A DNA stretch of 64,000 bases from Chamaelirium japonicum (Eukaryota; Streptophyta; Magnoliopsida; Liliales; Melanthiaceae), in NCBI GenBank assembly GCA_947650365.1, contig OX393554.1, positions 39,529,200-39,593,199 of the forward strand. Reading direction: 5' to 3'. This document shows, piece by piece, positions 37,867 to 50,760 of this stretch. Under the pieces are notes generated by a model. It made no database searches, was not told the origin of the DNA, and worked only from the letters and a program-made list of their open reading frames with translations. The number at the start of each line of letters is the position of its first letter. Position 1 is the first letter of the stretch. The position numbers and the translations under genes are program-made.

Positions 37867-39819
37867 TGTTGTAGCTCGTGTGTCCTTAACGTGGATTTTC
37901 TGTATTAACATTAATAAAGATGACTTTGGTTATTGCTTTAATTAGAATACTACTCTGGTATATGATAATACTCATATAATAAAAGGACCCTAGGGAACAC
38001 AGTAGGCCACTAAGGCGCATGGAGGATCCATGCTTGGGAGACCCAGTAGACCAGTTCTGTGTAGACCTAGAACTAGTTCACACCTTAGGTAATGCCGGTC
38101 GCTTCACCGAGAACAAGCTGTTGGCAGGTAGAGGATGTGGTGAAGTCTCCACCACGGGAACATGGGATTCCCATTCACCTGACCAAGCACGATGATCATG
38201 TTGAATAGGAACCAAGATGGTGCACAGTTCAGTGATTCAGACACTGGTGCAGAAATTGTCTTACTACTATAGATAATCCATCCTTAACCCTGAGGGACCA
38301 TGTACACTGGGTCAACCAGTTGTGTGGTGCTTTGATGTGCCAACGTGTGCGGACCTTCCATAGTCCAATACCATGGTACGTTGGGTTACCCGGCTGGCGC
38401 TTGAGTGACATGTAATCCCTACAGGTTATCCGACGTCCAGTGTTGGATGGGTGCGTTTAGATGAGTCAATTTGTCCACACAGTTAACCCAGGCCTGGTGG
38501 TTGTCAGTATGACTGACGATGTTCCGGATGCTAGGCATAGCACCGGAAGGTGTGTGGTGTTATAGATGACAAGTCATCAAACCCTAGTCAGATGATCGAT
38601 CGGGATCTGACGGTGCTCCCCACCGCCCGAGTCGTATCATGGCACCAGTAATAGGAGGGATAAGGATTATCGAAGTATAGTAGAGAACAGGGTTACGAGG
38701 GAGTAACATAAGGTTAGGATCACTAGAGTTCAACTCGCGTCGCACTCTGGGTGGCTACGCGGGTTAATCGGATTAGGGTTGATTAACGAAACTTTCGATG
38801 TGTCACCGGAACAGTTAATCAAGGATCCGGTTGCAGCTAGAGATCCTGAACCTTGAAGGTTCCACCCTGTCGTTGTGTATAGGAATTGTTTCCCGACCTA
38901 GTTGGATACGTTGGATGCCAAGTAGCGCGATGGAGCGCAAGCCCGGAGCCTAAGAACCTAATTCACGTATGTTACGGGTCGTAGGGGTATTTTGGTAAAT
39001 ACTGAAATATAGCTCAGAACACATTGAATATGGATCTTAAAATGAGCGTAATAATTCCAAGAGCTCATAGGCGCTGACGGAACTCGATTCCGAGTAGCGC
39101 ACCTCACTCAGTCTCTCTTTCAGGTTTCCGCTTTTCGTGAAGGGTGTTTTCGTCCGAGCTTCACGATAGACACCCGGGAGACCTAAATCCGACCCCCCCT
39201 CATCCCTATCCACCTAGGGGCCGGCCCTAGGCTCCTTGGAGCCATGGGAGATCAGCCCTATAAAGGAAATAGAGAGGGGAGGGCCGGCCCTAAAGGTTCT
39301 ACTCCCTCCCCTCCAAAAATCCGACCCCTAGTCCTCCTCCTTTGTGGTTTCGGCCAAGGAAAAGAGAGGAAGAAGAAGGGAGAAGGAAGAGGAAGGAAGG
39401 AGAAGGAAGAAAGGAGAAAGAGGAGGAGAAAATCTCGTGACTCGCCATTGTCTTCGCAACGGATTCCTCCGTCGGCTCGTAATCCCTGCACTCAGAGACG
39501 GGATTTCGAGGATTCTTTAATTCGCAAAGGACAAGGTGTTATCCGACAGTTTCCCTTGCGATTCAAATGCGGTTTTTCATCGTTCCGTAATCTCCGGATC
39601 ATAGATCCATAAGGTATGATGAATCTAAACATCTAAGTAGATGCATGCATGTCTTCAGTAGATCGTAGTATGCCTCTAGGGTGTCCGCACATATGTTAAG
39701 ATCATAGATTTGCATGTAGATTGTTTTATAGCGAAATTGTAATAAAACATACACCGTATGATCTTCAGATCTTTCTTTTGCTTCCGCTGCGACTCCGATA
39801 CACGGATCCAATTCCAACA
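37867..39819 (+). repeat. 5' LTR of the intact Copia element
   Basis: It is nearly identical to 45680-47629; about nine differences occur in the first ~310 aligned bases. CCTATAAAGGA near 39257 could be its TATA box. An AG-rich GGAAGAAGAAGG tract follows at 39360-39430. Confidence 0.95.
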
Positions 39820-39821
39820 AT

Positions 39822-39833
39822 TGGTATCAGAGC
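39822..39833 (+). other. Primer binding site (initiator Met tRNA)
   Basis: TGGTATCAGAGC lies two bases after the 5' LTR. It is the standard complement of the plant initiator-Met tRNA 3' end used to prime minus-strand DNA synthesis. Confidence 0.95.
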
Positions 39834-41696
39834 ATGCTTTGGTGTATGTTTCATGCATGAATTCGTGAAAACATCATGTGAATATATGATGGCATATATT
39901 TTCGTCGGGGTTCGGCGTAGATCATGCATATGGATTGTGCTATGTATCGTTTTTTTGCAGGTGCCGCGCTGAATAGTAATCTATGATTGCATGCATCCGG
40001 GGGCCGAACCCCGGATTTTATTTTGCATTGATTATTATTATGGATTGTAAGGCTTTAGATGGGCGAGGGTGGGGGTTGACCATCCTCGGTTCCCTGGCCA
40101 GTTTTCTAGGATTGTTTCTTTTTCTTTCTAACGAAATTGTACACGAACGAGCACTTGCTCGGAGCGTGTTAGTTTTTTCGGTCACAGGAAGAAGGAGATG
40201 ATGCTACATCCACGGTTCGGGCAAGTGGTACCATGGCGTGCAAAGACCCGGCGAAAGCATGCACGTTGGCGATGAAAGGGATCGTCGTCAGAGATCATGC
40301 AGAACGGAAGAGCGGGATATCTTGGCTGTGCTATTCAGGTTCAGGGGTCGGACCCTGGACTTGATTCAGTTTGGATGTTTTTTTATTGTTTCTCTTTATT
40401 CAATATTTAGAGAACCCCGATGATAATGTGATTATCATTCTTGCTTGTGAGTTTGTCTCTAGATCAGGCTTAGGGTTAGTACTAAAATTATGGATTCATC
40501 GGTGTCTCTATATGCTTTTAACACGTGCGAATCTGGTGGCTAGCTAAAAGGAAAGGTGGTAACCACCCTCGTGGTAGTTCAAGTAGCCAAGTACTGTGCA
40601 CCGAGATAGACGCAGTGTTAGATTTGTTTAGAGATAATTAACTAATGTCTCCATAAGAAGTATGATAACCCTAGTGGGATGCCCTATCCCCACGTGGTCC
40701 TAGCGACCAAGTTAGGTTAGGATTTCACTGTGTGATACCCGTTTCTAGATGACGTTTGATGGTAGTATGAACTCATCATGATTTGGTTATACCACCATTA
40801 GGTTGAGATCCGGTGGAGGTTGGCGGATGTCCCTATTTGGCCAGCATCGAAACCTGTAATGAGATAAGGTCTACTATGACATCAGACATCAAATTATGAA
40901 CGAGGCTTCATCGTAGTGGGAGTCTTTTCCACGTTGACCTTAGGCTAGGCTCCAGATCTTAGGATTGTGGGCAAACTAGTGAAGTATCGGGATCCTTGGA
41001 ATCTATGTAATGTGATCCTTGCAAGAAAGGCAAAAGCTGAGTATTCAAGGTAGGGACTATGATATTTTTCGAGGATACTAATGCTTTGCGGGAGGGTTTG
41101 TAATCCTAGTGGGAGCACGGTAGACCATGGTCTATGTCTAGGAGGTCGTGACCATTCTAGATATGCATAAAACCTCATAAAGAAAGGATGTGTAAGAGGT
41201 TTCCTCCAAAGGGGAGCCCTTGGCCTCCATAATCAACCGGCTAAGGGTCTGGGTGGGAGGTACGCAGTTCGATATTTCCACCGGGTGAGATCTGTGTTTC
41301 CTTCCATGCTGGTTCGCCAAGTGGTTTCCTTCGGGACATGGGGGATGCCGGTGGCAGTGGGTGACGGTTTTATCCTGCACCGCAGAAGCCGTTGTTGCTA
41401 CGCACGCGGGTCACATAAAGCTGGCCAAAATGAGACTGGGAGGTCTTTCAGTTTGCCGTGGGTAATTCTGATAAAGATTGGGTCGTAAAAACCCCGTTGA
41501 CAGAAGCGGTTGCATGCTCTCACCGAGATGTTGTCTCCAATTTAGGGCCGATAGTCTCAGTGCTCGAGCCCAGGGAATTTAGATTCCTGGATGTCTCCAC
41601 TTGAGGTGGTGAAGACATAGCGGCTGGAGTAGACATTATCTATTTCTAAATTCCATGAAATAGATTGTAGTAGACCCTAACTATTGCTTTAAACCA
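39834..41696 (+). other. Leader region of the Copia element
   Basis: About 1.86 kb between the primer site and gag without any recognisable domain. Small open frames here look non-coding. Confidence 0.6.
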
Positions 41697-41711
41697 TTGT
41701 TTACAGAAATC

Positions 41712-42338
41712 ATGACCAAGCTCGACCCCCTTGCCTCCATACTTAATGATAACAAACTTACGAGACCAAACTACGAGGACTGGAAGCGTAACCTAATGCT
41801 CGTCCTAAGGGTTGGCAAACACACAATTGCTCTAAGTACCCCTCAACCGGCCATGCCGGGACCAGATGCAACTGAGGCTCAGTTAAAGAAATGGAAAGAC
41901 TGGCTAGATGCTGATGAGATGTGCAAGTACTATATAGTGGCATCCTTGCAGACCGTCCTTCAGAAGCAAGACAAAGACATGGCCTTTGCTTCAGACATGA
42001 TGCTCTACCTAAAGGAAATGTTCGAGGGTCATAGTCGGATAACTCGTTACCTGACCATCAAGAAATTGGTGTCCACGAAGATGGCAGAGGGGACTTTAGT
42101 TCGGGATCATATGCTGAAATTGTTTGGCTATGTGAACGGGCTTGGTTCCTTCGATGTCATATTGGATGCAGAGATCCAGACCGATATTTTTCTCGCGTCT
42201 CTGTCAGGAGCGTTTGATGGCTTCGTTACCAACTTCAACCTTAACCGGTTGGAGATGTCTAACGTAGAGCTTCTAGCGGCGCTCCAGGCGGCAGAGGACG
42301 GGATGAAGGCAGGAGTCCAATCCCTGAACGTAGAGTGA
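41712..42338 (+). pseudogene. Copia gag (capsid-like) domain
   Basis: An open frame from ATG MTKLDPLASIL gives a Copia-type gag with LTRPNYEDWKRNLMLVL near the start, an alpha-helical body and LNRLEMSNVELLAALQAAE near the end. It stops at 42336-42338, before the zinc knuckle, which is read in the same frame directly after the stop. Gag would form the virus-like particle around the element's RNA. Confidence 0.85.
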
Positions 42339-42851
42339 AATTCTTCTCTGAAAGCCAAAGCCAAGTTTCAGAAAAGAAAGTCTAAGAAGCCCGTGAAGAT
42401 GGGCCAGGTGCAGTTGCAGGTTCCTAAGCAGAATGGTCCGGCGAAGCCCAAAGGAAAATGTTTCCGATGTGGCAAGAAGGGGCACTGGAAGGGCGACTGC
42501 CGCGCGGCTCCTAAGAAGGCTGAGACATGTATATCTCAAATCCACATAGTGGAATCCCTTGTAGCATCCAGTTGTTCTCCAGTTTTATGGATTGTGGATT
42601 CTGGTTCCACTAACCATACTTGCAATAATTTGCAGGGGTTCAAGGAGACAAGAAAACTGGGTGATGGGGAGATAATTCTAAGCATGGGAACTGAGGCCGT
42701 GGCAGAGGCTGAAGCAGTTGGAGATGTCATCTTGCAGTTTCTTGATGGAAGAAGTTTATTACTTAGAGACATACTTTATGTACCATCCTTGAGACGTAAT
42801 TTAATTTCTGTTTCCTTATTGAATAATGAAGGTTTTTCCAGTTTTATTTGA
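42339..42851 (+). pseudogene. Copia zinc knuckle and protease part
   Basis: A CCHC knuckle (CFRCGKKGHWKGDC) lies at about 42459-42500, followed by the aspartic protease motif WIVDSGSTNHT near 42590 and the family-typical LYVPSLRRNLISVSLL. The frame ends at 42851, and the sequence continues one frame over from about 42826. Confidence 0.85.
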
Positions 42852-44193
42852 TGCTTCTGGTGTGTCAATTAAATTGAATGGTTCCTTAGTTTGTAAGGGA
42901 AAGATACAGAATGATCTCTATGTAATTAACTTCAATCATAAGCAGGATAATATAACTAAAGCTTGTGTGATTAATTCATCTAAAAGGAAAAATCCCTCAG
43001 ATAATCCAACACTCCTTTGGCATCTAAGGCTTGGACACATAGCCTCAGACATGATTCACAGGTTGGTTAAGGTAGGACTCTTAAGTCCAAATGTTTCAGA
43101 AAGCCTACCGACGTGTGAGTCTTGCCTGGAAGGCAAGATGACTAAACGGTCTTTCCGAGCCAAAGATAGCAGATCTAAGGAGGTATTGGAGTTGGTACAC
43201 ACTGATGTATGTGGGCCCATAAGTGTCCGTACTATAGGGGGCTTCGAGTATTTCATCACCTTCACGGATAATCACTCGAGGTTTGGATACATATACCTAA
43301 TGCGGCGAAAGTCTGAATCCTTTGATAAGTTCAAGGAGTTCAGAGCTGAAGCAGAAAAGCAGACGGGTAAAAGTATCAAGTCTCTTCGATCGGATCGAGG
43401 AGGCGAATACCTATCGAATGAATTTATTGGGTATCTGCGTGAGCATGGGATCGTATCCCAGTTAACTGCACCAGGGACACCATAACAAAACGGTGTATCT
43501 GAGAGGAGAAACTGAACCTTGTTAGACATGGTTCGGACTATGATGAGTTATGCAACATTGCCACCTAGTTCTTGGGGATATGCCCTAGAGACGGCAGCAT
43601 ATACTTTGAACTTTGTTCCATCAAAGTTAGTACCCCTAACTCCTTAGGAGCTGTGGTTGAAGCGAAAGCCAAGCCTACAGCACTTTAGGATTTGGGGTTA
43701 TCCAGCGCATGTACGAAAGGACAAGCGAGATAAGATGGAGTCAAAAACTAAGGTATGTCTGTTCGTTGGGTATCCAAAAGGGACAAAGGGTGGTTTATTT
43801 TATGATCCTGAGGATAGAAATATTGTCGTCTCGACGAACACCGTATTCCTGGAGCAGGATTATTTAATAGACCATAAGCCCACAAGTAAAGTAGTTCTTG
43901 AAGAATTGCTTGGTACTGATGGGAGTACGCAGACAGAAAACGTAGTGGGAGCCGATACCACTAAGATTAACGGTACTGTAGAATCGACTCCTATGGAACC
44001 ACCGCAGGTTCGTCACAGTAGGAGGACCACAAGTGCTCCTGATAGATACATTGGAGAAGCCTTTATGGTTGATCCAGAGTTTCAGGAGAATGATCCTCTG
44101 AACTATGACGAAGCGATGGTATCCACTGACCATGCAGCATGGCAGGAAGCCATGGAGGCAGAACTGACATCGATGTTCCAAAATTTGGTCTGA
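42826..44193 (+). pseudogene. Copia integrase, interrupted
   Basis: The GAG-pre-integrase part (LLWHLRLGHIASDMI), a zinc-binding CESCLEGKM, and the catalytic D..D..E region (HTDVCGP, FTDNHSRFGY, LRSDRGGEYLSNEF) are all visible. In-frame stops lie at about 43483, 43513, 43645 and 44191. Integrase would insert the cDNA; this copy cannot make it whole. Confidence 0.85.
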
Positions 44194-44815
44194 ACACTTG
44201 TAACACCACCTCACAACATTAAACCTGTTGGGTGTAAGTGCGTATACAAAAGGAAAAGAGGCCCGGATGGTACCGTTGAGACTTACAAAGCTAGACTAGT
44301 CACTAAGGGTTATACCCAGCGAGAAGGGATCGACTATGACGAAACCTTTTTGCCAGTGGCTATGCTTAAGTCTATCTGGATCCTCTTGTCCATTGCAGCC
44401 CATTATGATTGGGAGATCTGGCAAATGAACGTCAAAACCGCATTCCTCAACAGGGATTTGGAAGAAGACATCTACATGTCTCAGCCTCCAGGCTTTGTCG
44501 CAAAAGGTCAGGAAGGTCTGGTGTGCAAGTTGCAAAGGTCCATTTATGGACTGAAGCAAGCATTCAGAAGTTAGAACATGCGTTTTGATCAGGCTATCCA
44601 GTCTTATGGATTTGAACAGAACATGGATGAACCATGTGTTTATAAAAGGAGCGATAAGACTGCAGTAGTTTTTCTAGTGCTTTACGTGGACGATATCCTG
44701 CTCATCAGAAACGATGTTGGAACGTTGTCTACAGTGAAGGTGTGGTTATCCTTTCAATTTGACATGAAAGACCTGGGTGAAGCGAGTATGTTCTAGGGAT
44801 CAAGGTAACTCGAGA
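44194..44815 (+). pseudogene. Copia reverse transcriptase, interrupted
   Basis: Signature pieces are KARLVTKGYTQREG, MNVKTAFLNRDLEEDIYMSQP, SIYGLKQAFRS and the catalytic YVDD (44683-44694). Stops at about 44573 and 44794 break it. Confidence 0.85.
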
Positions 44816-45650
44816 TCGCCAGAACAAGATTCTCTCGCTGTCACAGTCAGCCTACATAGATACTATCTTGGTTAGATTTAGTATGCACAACTCCAAGAAG
44901 GGACTGGTTCTATTCAGACATGGAATGAAGTTGTCCAAGGATCAGGGTCCAAAGACTTCTGAGGAAAGGGCAGAGATGCAAAAGATACCTTATGCTTCGG
45001 CAGTAGGGAGTCTGATGTATGCCATGCAGTGTACGAGACCAGATATATGCTATGCAGTAGGCATGATGGGCAGGTATCAGTCAAATCCGGGTCCAAGGCA
45101 CTGGACTGCTGTGAAAAGTATACTCAAGTATCTCCGTAGGACGAGAGATTATGAGTTAGTTTACTCTTCACAGGAATTGATGCCGATTGGATATACGGAT
45201 TTTGACTTTGCATCAGATCCGGAATCCAGGAGATCGATGTCAAGGTTTGTGTTTTCATTAGGAGGAGGAGCTGTCAGTTGGATTAGCGTGAAGCAGGGAT
45301 GCATCGCGGATTCGACGACAGAGGCTGAGTACGTTGTGGCGTGCGAAACAGCTAAGGAGGCGGTGTGGCTCAAGAAGTTCCTCACGGACTTAGGATGCGT
45401 ACCGGGAGCTTAAGATCCTATTGTCCTTTACTGTGACAATAGTGGAGCGGTAGCATAATCCAAGGAGCCAAGATATCACCAGAAGAGCAAGCATATCGAG
45501 CGGAAATACTACATAATCCGGGACTTGCAGAAACAAGGAGAGGTAGCAGTGACTCAGGTGGCGTCTGCAGATAACATGGCGGACCCTTGCACAAAGGCGT
45601 TACCGACCAAGGCTTTTGAGAAGCACGTGGATGCCATGTGAGTTAAGACT
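44816..45650 (+). pseudogene. Copia RNase H region, interrupted
   Basis: Visible motifs are the YASAVGSLMYAMQCTRPDI segment, GYTDFDFASDPESRRS, STTEAEYVVACE and KHIERKYY. Stops at about 45411 and 45457 interrupt it. It ends close to the polypurine tract. Confidence 0.85.
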
Positions 45651-45668
45651 GTTGTTCTCCGCTAGGCC

Positions 45669-45679
45669 AAGTGGGAGAT
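45669..45679 (+). other. Polypurine tract
   Basis: AAGTGGGAGAT lies directly before the 3' LTR, the usual primer site for plus-strand synthesis. Confidence 0.8.
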
Positions 45680-47629
45680 TGTTGTAGCTCGTGTGTCCTT
45701 AGCGTGGATTTTCTGTATTAACATTAATAAAGATGACTTTGGTTATTGCTTTAATTAGAATACTACTCTGGTATATGATAATACTCATATAATAAAAGGA
45801 CCCTAGGGAACACAGTAGGCCACTGAGGCGCATGAAGGATCCATGCTTGGGAGACCCAGTGGACCAGTTCTGTGTAGACCTAGAACTAGTTCACAACTTA
45901 GGTAATGCCGGTCGCTTCACCGAGAACAAGTTGTTGGCAGGTAGAGGATGTGGTGAAGTCTCCACCACATGAACGTGGGATTCCCATTCACCTGACCAAG
46001 CACGATGATCGTGTTGAACAGGAACCAAGACGGTGCACAATTCAGTGATTCAGACACTGGTGCAGAAATCGTCTTACTACTATAGATAATCCGTCCTTAA
46101 CCTTGAGGAATCATGTACACTGGGCCAACCAGTTGTGTGGTGCTTTGATGTGCCAACGTGTGCAGACCTTCCATAGTCCAATACCACGGTACGTTGGGTT
46201 ACCCGGCTGGCGCTTGAGTGACATGTAATCCCTACAGGTTATCCGACGTCCAGTGTTGGATGGGTGCGTTTAGATGAGTCAATCTGTCCACACAGTTAAC
46301 CCAGGCCTGGTGGTTGTCAGTATGACTGACGATGTTCCGGATGCTAGGCATAGCACCGGAAGGTGTGTGGTATTATAGATGACAAGTCATCAAACCCTAG
46401 TCAAATGATCGATCGGGATCTGACGGTGCTCCCCACCGCCCGAGTCGTATCATGGCACCAGTAATAGGAGGGATAAGGATTATCGGAGTATAGTAGAGAA
46501 CAGGGTTACGAGGGAGTAACATAAGTTTAGGATCACTAGAGTTCAACTCGCGTCGCACTCTGGGTGGCTACGCGGGTTAATCGGATTAGGGCTGATTAAC
46601 GAAACTTTCGGTGTGTCACCGGAACAGTTAATCAGGGATCCGGTTGTAGTTAGAGATCCAGAACCCTGAAAGTTCCACCCTGTCGTTGCATATAGGAATT
46701 GTTCCCCAACCTAGTTGGATACGTTGGATGCGAAGTAGCGCGATGGAGCGCAAGCCCGGAGCCTAAGAACCTAATTCACGTGTGTTACGGGCCGTAGGGG
46801 TCTTTTGGTAAATACTGAAATATGGCTCAAAACACATTGAATATGGATCTTAAAATGAGCGGAATAATTCCAGGAGCTTATAGGCACTGACGGAACTCGA
46901 TTCCGAGTAGCGCACCTCACTCAGTCTCTCTTTCAGTTTTCCGCTTTTCGTGAAGGGCGTTTTCGTTCGGGCTTCACGATAGACACCCGGGAGACCTAAA
47001 TCCTACCCCCCCTCATCCCTATCCACCTAGGGGCCGGCCCTAGGCTCCTTGGAGCCATGGGAGACCGGCCCTATAAAGGAAATAGGGAGGGGAGGGCCGG
47101 CCCTAAAGGTTCTACTCCCTCCCCTCCAAAAACCCGACCCCTAGTCCTCCTCCTTTGTGGTTTCGGCCAAGGAAAAGAGAGGAAGAAGAAGGGAGAAGGA
47201 AGAGGAAGGAAGAGGAAGGAAGGAGAATGAAGAAAGGAGAAAATCTCGCGGCTCGCCATCGTCTTCGCAACGGATTCCTCCGTCGGCTCGTAATCCCTGC
47301 ACTCAGAGACGGGATTTCGAGAATTCTTCAATTCGCAAAGGACAAGGTGCTATCCGACAGTTTTCCTTGCGATTCAAGTGTGGTTCTTCATCGTTCCGTA
47401 ATCTCCGGATCATAGATCCATAAGGTATGATGAATCTAAACATCTAAGTAGATGCATGCATGTCTTCAGTAGATCGTAGTATGCCTCTAGGGTGTCCGCA
47501 CATATGCTAAGATCATAGATTTGCATGTAGATTATTTTATAGCGAAATTGTAATGAAACATACACCGTATGATCTTCGGATCTTTCTTTTGCTTCCGCTG
47601 CGACTCCGATACACGGATCCAATTCAACA
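45680..47629 (+). repeat. 3' LTR of the intact Copia element
   Basis: It matches the 5' LTR over its full length and ends AATTCAACA just before the GTTGG duplication. Confidence 0.95.
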
Positions 47630-47883
47630 GTTGGCACATCAAGCACCACACAGCCAATTGGTTCAATGTGAATGGTCCTTTAGGTTCATGACAGATTATC
47701 TATAATAGTAAGATGACTTTTTGCACCAAGCTCTGATACATTGATCTATTCACCTTCTTGATTCCTGTTCAATATGATCATCATACTTGGTCAGGTAAAT
47801 GGAGATCTAACGTCCCTGTGGTGGAGGCTTCACCATATTTATCTACCTGCCAATAGCTTATTCCCAATGAAGCAACCATCATC
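47630..47883 (-). mobile_element. Inverted old Copia-type LTR, piece 3
   Basis: After the GTTGG duplication, reversed LTR similarity resumes (CACATCAA.GCACCACACA, TGGTCAGGTAAATGG, CTACCTGCCAATAGCTT) and stops near 47883. About 230 bp of the LTR start are missing, and the sequence passes straight into minus-strand RT. Confidence 0.8.
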
Positions 47884-50760
47884 ACCAAAATAGACTTTCT
47901 CAACTGGCAAACCAGCTGCTCGCTCTCACTGACTGCAAAGCCCTATGGCTGTGACATGTAAATATCCTCTGTCATATCACTATTCTGAAACACTATTTTA
48001 ATATCCATCTGGTGCAACTCCATGTTATGGTGGGCTATAATGGTCATAATCACTCTTAAAGAATCCTTGGTGGAAACCATATAGTAAGTCTTGTCAAAGT
48101 CAATACCTTCATTCTGCCAGAAACCTTTAGCCACCAATCCAGCCTTGAATCTCTTAATCTTGCCATCAACATCTCTCTTGGTCTTAAAGATCCACTTGTA
48201 CTCCATTGCCTTCCGATTTTCTAGTATCTCAACGAGATTCTAAACATAGTTCTTCTCCATGGATTGTAACTCCTCTCTCATGGCCTCCTACCACCATCGA
48301 GATTCATTGTAACCTATAGCTTCATAGAAGAAAGTAAGGTCAGCAATATCAGATCTCTCACTCTAAATCTTCTAAAAATATACTTCGTAATAGTTTGGGA
48401 TAGCTGACCTACGCTGGTGATCTGATCCCCTCGGTTGGATTGGCTCTGTCGAAGTATCTGGAACCGGTACAGCTTGAGCTGGCAGTGGGCTAACCTTTGC
48501 CACTGTCTCAACAGGTACTGGTGCCATGTCTGCTATAAAATCTGGTTGAATAATTGGGAAAAACGGCACTGACATAACAACTTCTAAAGAGTTCTCTCTG
48601 AAAAGAGTTTCAACTGGTCGTTGGCTTCCACTGAATTATGTATCCTCTAGAAATTTGGCTTTATTGATTTGAACTGTGCATAAATCAAGGTTCTTTATTT
48701 ATGGATTATCGAACTTAGCCTCGACTAGGCAACCTCAAACATACAAATGATGGAGGCTAGGAGCTGAATCTCTCTATCTCCTATAAAGGGTTTCTGAGGC
48801 AGCTTTATAAGGCACGTGATTTAGAATATAAATCGATGTCTTGAAGGCTTCTCCCCCAAAACTCTCTAGAAGAGAAGAATGCTTATCATGCTACGAAAAG
48901 CCTTCTGATAAGTCATGTTCTACCTCTCTGCCATATCGTTCTGCTCAGAAGTGTCAGGTGTGTTATACTGAGAAACAATCCCCTGATGTTTTAGATACTT
49001 AAAGGAAGGAGAAGATTCACACCATTCTGGTTCATCATTCCAAAATATTATCCTCCACGATCTAAGCGAATAATCTTGATTTTCTTATTAAGTTATTTCT
49101 CCACCTCCAACTGGTATGTGTGGAAGACCTCCAAAGCCTCTGACTTGTGGTGGACAAGATACATATAGGTATAACTGAAAAAGTTGTCAATAAACATGAT
49201 GAAATAACTCTGACCACCACGAGCTTTTGATTGGGAATGGACCACAAATATCTGTGTGGATCAACTCTATGAGCTCTAAAGCTCTGGTAGCTGCGAGCTT
49301 TCTCTGCTTAGTCATATTCCCTCTGAGGCAATCGACACAAGTACCAAAGTCTAAGAAGTCCAAACTATATAGAATTTCATCTTTCACCAAGGCCTCTACT
49401 CTCTTCCTAGAGATATGTCCTAGTCTCTTATACCAAAGCACAGCAGAATCCTCTACTAGAACGGAATGATATGACCCGGATACAGTATTATCTAGTGGCT
49501 CAGATAAATAAGTGATAGAAGTATAACACATAGATAATTTGAATAAACCATCCACTAGAAAACCATTGGCAACAGCCATACCATCCAGAGAAATAACTAG
49601 ACTGTTCCTACTAAAAGCAAACACATATCCATAGTTTGATAATCTACTGATAGAAAGCAAATTCCGCCTAAAGGTCGGAATATAGAAAGCGTCATCCAAC
49701 ACCAAAATGTGACCCGAATCTAGCACGAAGTTGTAGCTGCAAACCGCTTCCCCCCTCATCGAGTCATCGTTACCAAGAAAAAGCCTATCCTCCGACCTGG
49801 GTCTTCTTCTGCTCCTGAGCCCCTGCAAAATATGAGACACATGAACAGAAGCTTTTGAATCGACCCACCAAGAATCTGACGGTATATCTACAACATTAGA
49901 CTCACAACAAACTAAAGTCGTACCTCCAGAAGTCTGTGCCTCAACATTCTGCTTGACCCTGCAGTCTTTCATCAGATACCCTGGCTTTCCACGGTGCCAA
50001 CATCCAAAGGCCTGTGGCTTCTTACCTTTCCCATATGCTTACCCTTGGCCTGAAACTGCTTATGGAACTTCCCTTTTTGCTTGAAGGTCTGCTTCTGCTA
50101 TTGAATCTTTGGCTTGAATGGCTTCTTCCCAGAACTACCAATGCCCAAATTAGCAAGCTCCTTTTTCCCTCCCTTAAGTCTCTCTTCCTCAGTGACACAT
50201 AGGGTGATAAGTTGATTGAGATCTCACTTGATCTCCTGAGCATTGAAGTTCACCTTGAAGGTGTCAAAAGACTTTGGGAGAGAGATCACCACAATATAAA
50301 CCAGAAGTTCCTTCTCAAACTAAAGACCATGCTCTCTAATACCTATGGCTAGTTTCGAGAGTTTAAGAATATGCTAACGAACACTGTCATTGCTGTCATA
50401 CTTTAGATTCATGATCTAAAGTATATTATTATACAACATGGACTTCTTGGTGCCCACAAACTATCTATTCAGTAATGCCATCAACTTAGTTGTAGTCTTA
50501 GTCTGGACAATGTCACCTTGAAGCTCTTCGTTAATGGCGGCACTAATCATCATCATAGAAGGACGGTTCTTTTTTTCCAACTTAGCAAAGTGGATCTTAT
50601 GGGCCTCAGTAGAAGCATCTGTAAGTGCTGCCGGCTTTGGCTCCATTAGCATAAAGTCATAATCCAAACACCCAAGCAAGATCTCAATATTCATCTTCCA
50701 AGATGAATAATTAGAATCATTCAAGGGCTTAATCCTAGTTAGATTCTTCGAAATAGCTAA
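47884..50760 (-). pseudogene. Truncated Copia polyprotein of a second family, minus strand
   Basis: Read on the minus strand from 50724: gag (MNDSNYSSWKMNIEILLG), a linker with stops, then protease and pre-integrase (49972-49187: WWVDSKASVHVSH, FYIPTFRRNLLSISRL, LWYKRLGHISRKRV, IHTDICGPFP). After a gap of degraded integrase comes RT (48206-47943: EYKWIFKTKRDVDGKIKRF, HQMDIKIVFQNSD, IYMSQP). RT is cut after a CQLRKSI piece at the junction with the old LTR. RNase H is absent. Many stops are present. Its proteins differ clearly from those of the intact element, so it is another Copia family. Confidence 0.85.

Larger units (their letters stand above)
37867..47629 (+). mobile_element. Full-length Copia LTR retrotransposon (9.76 kb)
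   Basis: Both LTRs start TGTTG and end CAACA. The 5' copy is 37867-39819 (1953 bp) and the 3' copy 45680-47629 (1950 bp). The element is flanked by the exact 5-bp duplication GTTGG (37862-37866 and 47630-47634). The order of domains (gag, protease, integrase, RT, RNase H) is that of Copia. Coding capacity is broken by several stops and frame changes, so it is not autonomous now. A leader of about 1.9 kb precedes gag. The insertion lies inside an older, related LTR in the opposite orientation. Confidence 0.95.

Noticed and set aside
47690..47745. GCTCTGATAC near 47730 as a minus-strand primer site
   Set aside because: It aligns to ordinary LTR sequence (CAGTGTCTGAATC in the relatives) within piece 3 of the old LTR, so it is not an LTR/internal boundary.
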